From an uncultured Alistipes sp. (lineage in GTDB: Bacteria; Bacteroidota; Bacteroidia; Bacteroidales; Rikenellaceae), in contig CAAGLB010000101.1 in NCBI GenBank assembly GCA_900770635.1, positions 62,001 through 126,000 on the forward strand: a stretch of DNA of 64,000 bases, written 5' to 3'. Position 1 is the stretch's first letter. Each line of letters begins with the position of its first letter. A model generated the notes under the pieces. That model was given only the letters and a program-made list of their open reading frames with translations. It did not search any database and was not told where the DNA came from. The position numbers and the translations under genes are program-made. Of this stretch, positions 59,365-64,000 are shown piece after piece.

Positions 59365-61422
59365 CTACTTATAGGTTATTGTGAAATCACTGTTATATTG
59401 GATGTTAACCCACTCCGAGTTGATGAACATGCCATCCTCAAACTTAAACTGATAAGGTGTAGCCAGAGGTGTCAGACGCTCCAAGAGAATATACTTATCC
59501 AAGCCCGCAAACATCTTGGTGCAGAACAACATAGCGGCATCGTAGCCACGACACGCATAAGGCGTAGGCAATATTCCGTAGGTCTGCAAGAAGCGTGACT
59601 CGAAGAGCTTGATGGCATTGTTGTCCGTGCGCTTCGAGTTGTAAGGCGCAATAATCGAGATGCGTGAGGTGAAGAATCCCTCACGGTCGACATATTTCAG
59701 GCGGTCCCACTCACGATTACCAATCACCACACAGTCGTTCTTACCACCAACGCCCATAGTATGTGCCTGGCTACCTATGGCCTTGAGAATCTGGCCGATG
59801 TCGTAGTCACGGTCGGCAAGGATGACGATAGCCTTCTTGCCTGCACCACGCACCAGCGACGAGGCGCTCACAGATGCTCCATCCGATCCATCGGGGTTAC
59901 GCAGCCTAAATCCCACGTTTGCTCCGATCTTAGCGTTGAGCATGCGCACAGAGAGGCTGTCGGTCATCTTCAAAACCTCCACCTCGTAGTCTGCATCGTT
60001 TGTTGGGCCATAGATGATGTTTATCTCGTAGCTGCCATCGAGGATATGAGCATACTTCTCATATTTATATTTGCTGTCCGCCTGCATCTGGAACAACACA
60101 GGGCTTGTCAACACCTCAGAATCGATGTCCGACAGAGGTGTCACCACAGGAATGCTGAGCTGCTCGGCAACGGGCAACACAAGCTCGAGCTCCTCGCTAT
60201 ATATAGGGCCTAAGATAAGGTCGGCACTCTTCACCTCGTCGTACTCCACAATGCCAGCCACACGTGCTGCGCTACGCTCGGTGTCGAACACCGACAAGTT
60301 GATCATATATCCATCACGGCGCAAGTCCTGAAGGGCGAGAAGCATGCCTCGGTATAGGTCGACAAATGCCGACACACTCTTGCCGTTGCGGTGCATAGGC
60401 AACAGAGCCACAACATTGAGAGTGTCGCCACGCTCCATGCGGCGGAACGATGGTATGAGTATGTCGTTAACCTGCTCGAGGCTATCAACCATGCGTCTGT
60501 TCTCCTCCTCGAGCTCAGTGTTGAAGCCGCCACTCGCCATATAGTGGATTAGCGAGTCGGTTCTCGACCACAACAACATCTCTGGCTGCTCGGCCTCAAC
60601 CTTGGCGTTTACCTCCTCGGCAATCTCGGCAACAGCAGCCTCAGCCATCTCGACATCGACCACAAACTCTTCACCCACCACGTCATCAGCCACCTGCTGC
60701 ACATCCTGCTTAACAGGCTTAGTGCCACGCACCATGATGGTCATGCCACTTAGCAACTCGTCGGGCGAGGTGATATCGTTGAGATACATGAGCTGCTCCT
60801 CGGTGGTCTTATAGCGGCGTGCCAACGAGTAGAGCGTATCGCCATAGGCCACAGTGTGGTACTTTGGCTTCGAGGCATCGGCACTCTTCTCACGATGCTT
60901 AATCTCCTTGTCTATATCCTTTATCGTGGCATAGCCCACCTTCGAGCTGCGAACGAGGAGTGTGCCGCCAAGCTCCAAGCTCTCAGCTACGACCGATGGG
61001 TTGTCGGCGATGAGCTGCTCGAGCGATATCTTATAGCTCTTAGCCACCGAGTAGAGGGTATCGCCCTGGGTGATAGTGTGGATGATAAACTCGCCATCGG
61101 TGCTTGTTAGCATGCTGTCCATATCCGCCACACCATCTCTCGACGAGCGTTTTGCAACACTCTCGACGTATGGGATATATACCACCTTGCCAGGCAGCAG
61201 CTTCTCGGCATCCTCCTTGCCATTAAGCTCGACAATCTGTTTCATAGGCACATCGTAGCGCTTTGCCAACGAGTAGAAGGTGTCGCCCTCGGCAATGGTG
61301 TGCATCACACACTTCTTGCCATCTACATCCACCACTCGTTGTGTCTGCTGCGCTGTGACGCCAGCCACTGTGGTTAGCATGAGCAGGCTCAAAACAAATC
61401 GAATAATTCTCATCGTAGTCAA
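59365..61422 (-). CDS. LysM protein with periplasmic-binding-protein-like domain
   Basis: A signal peptide (about 4-24; an ATG at 61413 is an equally good start) is followed by three LysM domains beginning near CVMHTIAEGDTFYSLAKRY, FIIHTITQGDTLYSVAKSY and KYHTVAYGDTLYSLARRY. An acidic linker follows, then a Leu/Ile/Val-binding-protein-like domain from about residue 330 to the end (DTLNVVALLPMHRNGKS). Such LysM-PBP fusions are common in Bacteroidetes. The protein probably sits on peptidoglycan; its ligand is unknown. It is upstream of rex and cotranscribed. Confidence 0.85.
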   Translation of the reverse strand: MTTMRIIRFVLSLLMLTTVAGVTAQQTQRVVDVDGKKCVMHTIAEGDTFYSLAKRYDVPMKQIVELNGKEDAEKLLPGKVVYIPYVESVAKRSSRDGVADMDSMLTSTDGEFIIHTITQGDTLYSVAKSYKISLEQLIADNPSVVAESLELGGTLLVRSSKVGYATIKDIDKEIKHREKSADASKPKYHTVAYGDTLYSLARRYKTTEEQLMYLNDITSPDELLSGMTIMVRGTKPVKQDVQQVADDVVGEEFVVDVEMAEAAVAEIAEEVNAKVEAEQPEMLLWSRTDSLIHYMASGGFNTELEEENRRMVDSLEQVNDILIPSFRRMERGDTLNVVALLPMHRNGKSVSAFVDLYRGMLLALQDLRRDGYMINLSVFDTERSAARVAGIVEYDEVKSADLILGPIYSEELELVLPVAEQLSIPVVTPLSDIDSEVLTSPVLFQMQADSKYKYEKYAHILDGSYEINIIYGPTNDADYEVEVLKMTDSLSVRMLNAKIGANVGFRLRNPDGSDGASVSASSLVRGAGKKAIVILADRDYDIGQILKAIGSQAHTMGVGGKNDCVVIGNREWDRLKYVDREGFFTSRISIIAPYNSKRTDNNAIKLFESRFLQTYGILPTPYACRGYDAAMLFCTKMFAGLDKYILLERLTPLATPYQFKFEDGMFINSEWVNIQYNSDFTITYK

Positions 61423-61431
61423 TATTTTCGC

Positions 61432-62202
61432 TTATTTATTTTGCTTTTCACGGATATATATCTCGGTAAATATCTTCTTGGTGTATTGTGGGAAGTCGCC
61501 ATTCATGAGCCACGCATAGTAGCTTGGCTCCTTGCGGAATACGTCGGCAACACTACGTCCCTTATACTTACCAAAGGTGAACACCTCAGCACCATTGTCA
61601 TCGAGGCCTATGCGTCCTGCAAAGTCCACCGTCTGGCCATGTGTCGAGAATGCAGCAAGCTCCTCAACGGTAGAGCCGATGTCGCCATAGCGCTCAATCT
61701 GCGCCTCGAGCACCTCGAAGGTTGCCATCGTGTCGGCCTCTGCCGAGTGGGCATTCTCAAGGTCCTTGTCGCAGTAGAACTTATATGCCGCTACCAACGT
61801 GCGCTGCTCCTTCTTGTGAAATATGTTCTGCACGTCGACATAGCTGCGGCGCTTGAAGTCGACATCGACACCCGCACGCATAAACTCCTCGACAAGCACA
61901 GGCAGGTCGAAGCGGTTGGAGTTGAAGCCTCCGAAGTCGCAACCCTCGATAAACTGTGCCAACGACTTTGCTATCTGCTTAAATGTTGGCTCGTCCTTAA
62001 CATCCTCATCTGTTATGCCATGCACGGCTGTCGCCTCGGCAGGTATCGGCATCTCGGGGTTTATGCGTCGTGTCTTAATCTGCTTCGTACCATCCACCAA
62101 CACCTTGATCATCGATATCTCGACAATGCGGTCGTTCGACGTGTCGACACCCGTTGTTTCAAGGTCGAAGAATATTATAGGTCGTTTTAGTTGTAGATTC
62201 AT
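61432..62202 (-). CDS. DnaQ-like 3'-5' exonuclease
   Basis: A DEDDh exonuclease with D13 and E15 in FFDLETTG, a central GFNSNRFDLPVL and the closing HSAEADTMAT. After the nuclease domain (about 1-175) a C-terminal module with FTFGKYKGRSVADVFRKEPS and YYAWLMNGDFPQ (DUF3820-like) follows. It may be a proofreading or repair nuclease. A stand-alone epsilon subunit is possible but not demonstrated. It lies 9 bp before the LysM/PBP gene. Confidence 0.88.
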   Translation of the reverse strand: MNLQLKRPIIFFDLETTGVDTSNDRIVEISMIKVLVDGTKQIKTRRINPEMPIPAEATAVHGITDEDVKDEPTFKQIAKSLAQFIEGCDFGGFNSNRFDLPVLVEEFMRAGVDVDFKRRSYVDVQNIFHKKEQRTLVAAYKFYCDKDLENAHSAEADTMATFEVLEAQIERYGDIGSTVEELAAFSTHGQTVDFAGRIGLDDNGAEVFTFGKYKGRSVADVFRKEPSYYAWLMNGDFPQYTKKIFTEIYIREKQNK

Positions 62203-62227
62203 AATCCACCATTTAAGCTATTAATAC

Positions 62228-63061
62228 TTACTCTGTCTCTATTGGAAATACAAGTGGGCCTCTATATCGGAATGTCACCTCGCTATACTCATCACGAATA
62301 TAGCCCTCTAAGCCATTCTCATCAACAACAACCCTACCCTCAAGTGGTAGTACCCATACTACGGGCACCTGGTTGGCATCCATTCCGAGGAAGCGGGTGT
62401 AACCCGCACCTATTGTTCCCGCCTCACCACTTTCGTTGAGGTCGAGCAGATACTCGCCATGAGGCACTGCACCACCCTCACCCTCTGTTGCTGCCCATAG
62501 GTCGAGCTCGAGGTACGAAGCATTTGCTGCATATGTCGCAAAGTTATCAACGTCCGAGAGCGCAAAGTAGAAGTTGTGGTTGTCGGGTGTTAGCTCCCAA
62601 TATCCTGGCATGTAGTGTGTTCCCTGCGCATAGCTAAGTTCATAACCATCAAAGGGCTTGGCCTCCTGCTTTATTACTACCGTGAATGCCTCACTATCGT
62701 AGCTCACCAAGAGTGTTGCCTCACGCTCTTCACCCTCGTTAGCCTCAACCACCAATGAGAGCTTGCCGTCAGCAGCAAACACCTTATACTCAACCCAGTC
62801 GGCACTACACTCCACCACAATCTCGACACCCTCAATAGCATTTTCAAGGGTGTATGTTACATCGGCACTGCCACCATCTGCCGAGAACTCAATCACGCTA
62901 TTCGACGTTAGCGTTAGCACAGGGTTCTTCACTGGTTCTGGTTCAGGCTGTGGCTGCTCTTCGGGCAGTGGGTCAGGTTGTGGCTCAACGCTATTTGGCT
63001 CACACGCTGCAATTACCAGCGGTAATGCAAGCATAAGATATAGTAGTTTTCTCATTTTCAC
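62228..63061 (-). CDS. BACON-domain lipoprotein
   Basis: The lipobox LVIAAC places a lipidated cysteine at residue 20. A proline/glutamate-rich linker (repeated PQPDPLPEEQPQPEPEP-like) leads into a BACON domain (about 50-132: VIEFSADGGSADVTYTLEN, ATLLVSYDSEAFTVVIKQEA). A further beta-rich domain (about 135-275) has aromatic-rich segments such as YMPGYWELTPDNHNFYFALS. BACON domains are linked to mucin or carbohydrate binding at the cell surface. No enzyme motif is seen. Confidence 0.82.
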   Translation of the reverse strand: MKMRKLLYLMLALPLVIAACEPNSVEPQPDPLPEEQPQPEPEPVKNPVLTLTSNSVIEFSADGGSADVTYTLENAIEGVEIVVECSADWVEYKVFAADGKLSLVVEANEGEEREATLLVSYDSEAFTVVIKQEAKPFDGYELSYAQGTHYMPGYWELTPDNHNFYFALSDVDNFATYAANASYLELDLWAATEGEGGAVPHGEYLLDLNESGEAGTIGAGYTRFLGMDANQVPVVWVLPLEGRVVVDENGLEGYIRDEYSEVTFRYRGPLVFPIETE

Positions 63062-63105
63062 GGTTCTGTTGCAAAAGCTTAATATGCTCAGTATCTCTTT
63101 CGGGG

Positions 63106-63150
63106 CAATGAGCTTGGTGTCGAAGATAGCCCTTTATCACAACAAATTTA
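63106..63150 (-). repeat. Family 1 half element, copy F (dnaN)
   Basis: The dnaN stop runs into TAAATTTGTTGTGATAAAGG as in the other copies, but no matching distal arm is found before the next gene at 63061. It is either a decayed copy or a single-ended one. Confidence 0.6.
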
Positions 63151-64000
63151 GGCGTTGATCATCATTGGCATCAACAACATAAGCACCTCTGATGCACGCT
63201 TGTCGTCGTACACAGGCTTGAACACACCTGCACGTGTCGAGTCGGCAAGCTCGATAACAACGGTTGGAGTGTCGATGTTTGAGAGGATCTCAACAAGGAA
63301 TGTCGACTTGAAGCCAATAGTTACAGGATTACCCTCGTAGCTGCAACTGATTGTCTCGTTAGCCGATACCGAGAAGTCGATATCCTGTGCTGCGAGGCTA
63401 ATCTTGTTGCCACCGATATCCATGCGGATAAGGTTTGTCGTTGGGTTAGAACATACTGCAACACGCTTGATGCCGTTTACAAGCTCCACACGGTCAACCA
63501 ACACCTTGTTAGGGTTAGCTGTAGGGATTACAGCGTTGTAGTTAGGATAGTTACCCTCGATAAGGCGGCATACGAGTTTATGGTTCGAGAGCTGGAATAT
63601 TACGTTCTTAGCGTCGAACATGATGCGCACAGGGGCGTTCTCCTTAACGAGCATGCCCTTGAGGAGGTTTGCTGGCTTCTTAGGCAAGATGAACGATGCG
63701 TTGAAGTCAACATCTACGCACTCGGCCATCGAGCGCACAAGCTTATGAGCGTCGGTAGCCACGAATGTTACCTTGCCCTCCTCAAAGTTGAAGTACACAC
63801 CATTCATCACTGGGCGGAGCTCGTCGTCGGCAGTAGCGAAGATAGTCTTGTTGATGCCTGCGATGAGCATATCTACGTCCATGAGTATCTCCTTGTGCTC
63901 AGCACCTACGCCCTGCACTGCTGGGTAGCTCACAGCGCTTGCACCAGGGATCGAGAGCGAGCCACTCGCCCATTTCACCTTAATCTCCCATGAAGTGTCG
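63148..64000 (-). CDS. dnaN: DNA polymerase III sliding clamp, C-terminal three quarters
   Basis: The beta clamp encircles DNA and tethers the polymerase. The frame stays open to the right edge (DTSWEIKVKWASGSLSIPG), so the N-terminal part of domain I (about 90 residues) is outside the window. The visible part has LRPVMNGVYFNF, ATDAHKLVR and YPNYNAVIP, and the C-terminus ends LMLLMPMMINA, the usual partner-binding M-P-M pattern. The stop codon merges with a family 1 half element. Confidence 0.96.
   Translation of the reverse strand, partial: DTSWEIKVKWASGSLSIPGASAVSYPAVQGVGAEHKEILMDVDMLIAGINKTIFATADDELRPVMNGVYFNFEEGKVTFVATDAHKLVRSMAECVDVDFNASFILPKKPANLLKGMLVKENAPVRIMFDAKNVIFQLSNHKLVCRLIEGNYPNYNAVIPTANPNKVLVDRVELVNGIKRVAVCSNPTTNLIRMDIGGNKISLAAQDIDFSVSANETISCSYEGNPVTIGFKSTFLVEILSNIDTPTVVIELADSTRAGVFKPVYDDKRASEVLMLLMPMMINA

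Noticed and set aside
1..64000. tRNA or rRNA genes
   Set aside because: No spacer shows a cloverleaf with a GTTCGA-type arm and CCA end or rRNA core sequence. The spacers are explained by repeats, promoters and terminators.

Overview
The window reads as a chromosomal segment of a Bacteroidales bacterium, probably a gut commensal. The evidence is the promoter type (many genes are preceded by a TAnnTTTG box with a TTG about 19-21 bp upstream, and Shine-Dalgarno sequences are rarely obvious), the fused SecDF, the roughly 1100-residue SecA, and lineage families such as TIGR02757, DUF2851, DUF4923, BACON and M64. A Rikenellaceae/Alistipes-like source is plausible, but the sequence alone does not prove it. 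I found no rRNA, tRNA, CRISPR array or recognisable transposase. Almost all genes are core housekeeping genes.

Layout. 1-4.6 kb: end of a DUF2851 gene, secA, dCMP deaminase. 4.6-8.7 kb: leftward operon ybbR-like, coaE, folP, lolD, TIGR02757, trmN6. 8.7-16 kb: leftward secDF, alpha-L-fucosidase, lepA, plsY. 16-24 kb: yitT-miaB, a BASS transporter (leftward), an M64 peptidase, and a carboxyltransferase with three biotinyl domains. 24-32 kb: lpxK-ssb (leftward), M23 lipoprotein, UPF0306, ispD, then nadE-DUF4923 (leftward). 32-38 kb: pepT, an OPT transporter and a RepA-like AAA ATPase (all leftward). 38-43 kb: valS, rnhA, flavin reductase, a hypothetical gene. 43-56 kb: thiL (leftward), adk, TPM protein, lemA, GH73/LysM glucosaminidase, a hypothetical gene, DPP-IV, pheT, htpG. 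56-64 kb: leftward CapA, thioesterase, ribF, rex, LysM/PBP lipoprotein-like protein, DnaQ-like exonuclease, BACON lipoprotein and dnaN (cut by the window end).

The unusual content is between genes. At least four families of short repeats fill the spacers. (1) A roughly 130-bp palindromic element begins exactly at the stop codon of secA, lepA, ssb, the DUF4923 gene and thiL, with a half copy at dnaN. Its outer stem covaries between copies (AATTTGTTGT, AATTTCTTGT and AATTTATTGT, each matched by its own complement) and it carries a conserved GATAA/TTCTA internal asymmetry, which points to a structured 3'-UTR or terminator element, or a nonautonomous mobile element. (2) Imperfect 75-95-bp palindromes start TGTCATTCTGA and end CAACATGACA. 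(3) Nine-bp arrays (TGGGTANNN) are followed by their reverse complement around a conserved core. Families 2 and 3 combine in a composite element of about 300 bp. (4) GAAAAGT-rich tandem units occur at several sites. These repeats lie downstream of genes and are absent from the ordinary divergent promoter regions.

The most striking locus is 35.66-37.93 kb. A single RecA/RepA-like ATPase gene is enclosed by inverted arms of about 285 bp made of TGTCACG iteron-like repeats and 9-bp arrays, next to an AT-rich stretch. It resembles a minimal replicon or a nonautonomous mobile unit and is the best candidate here for an undescribed system.
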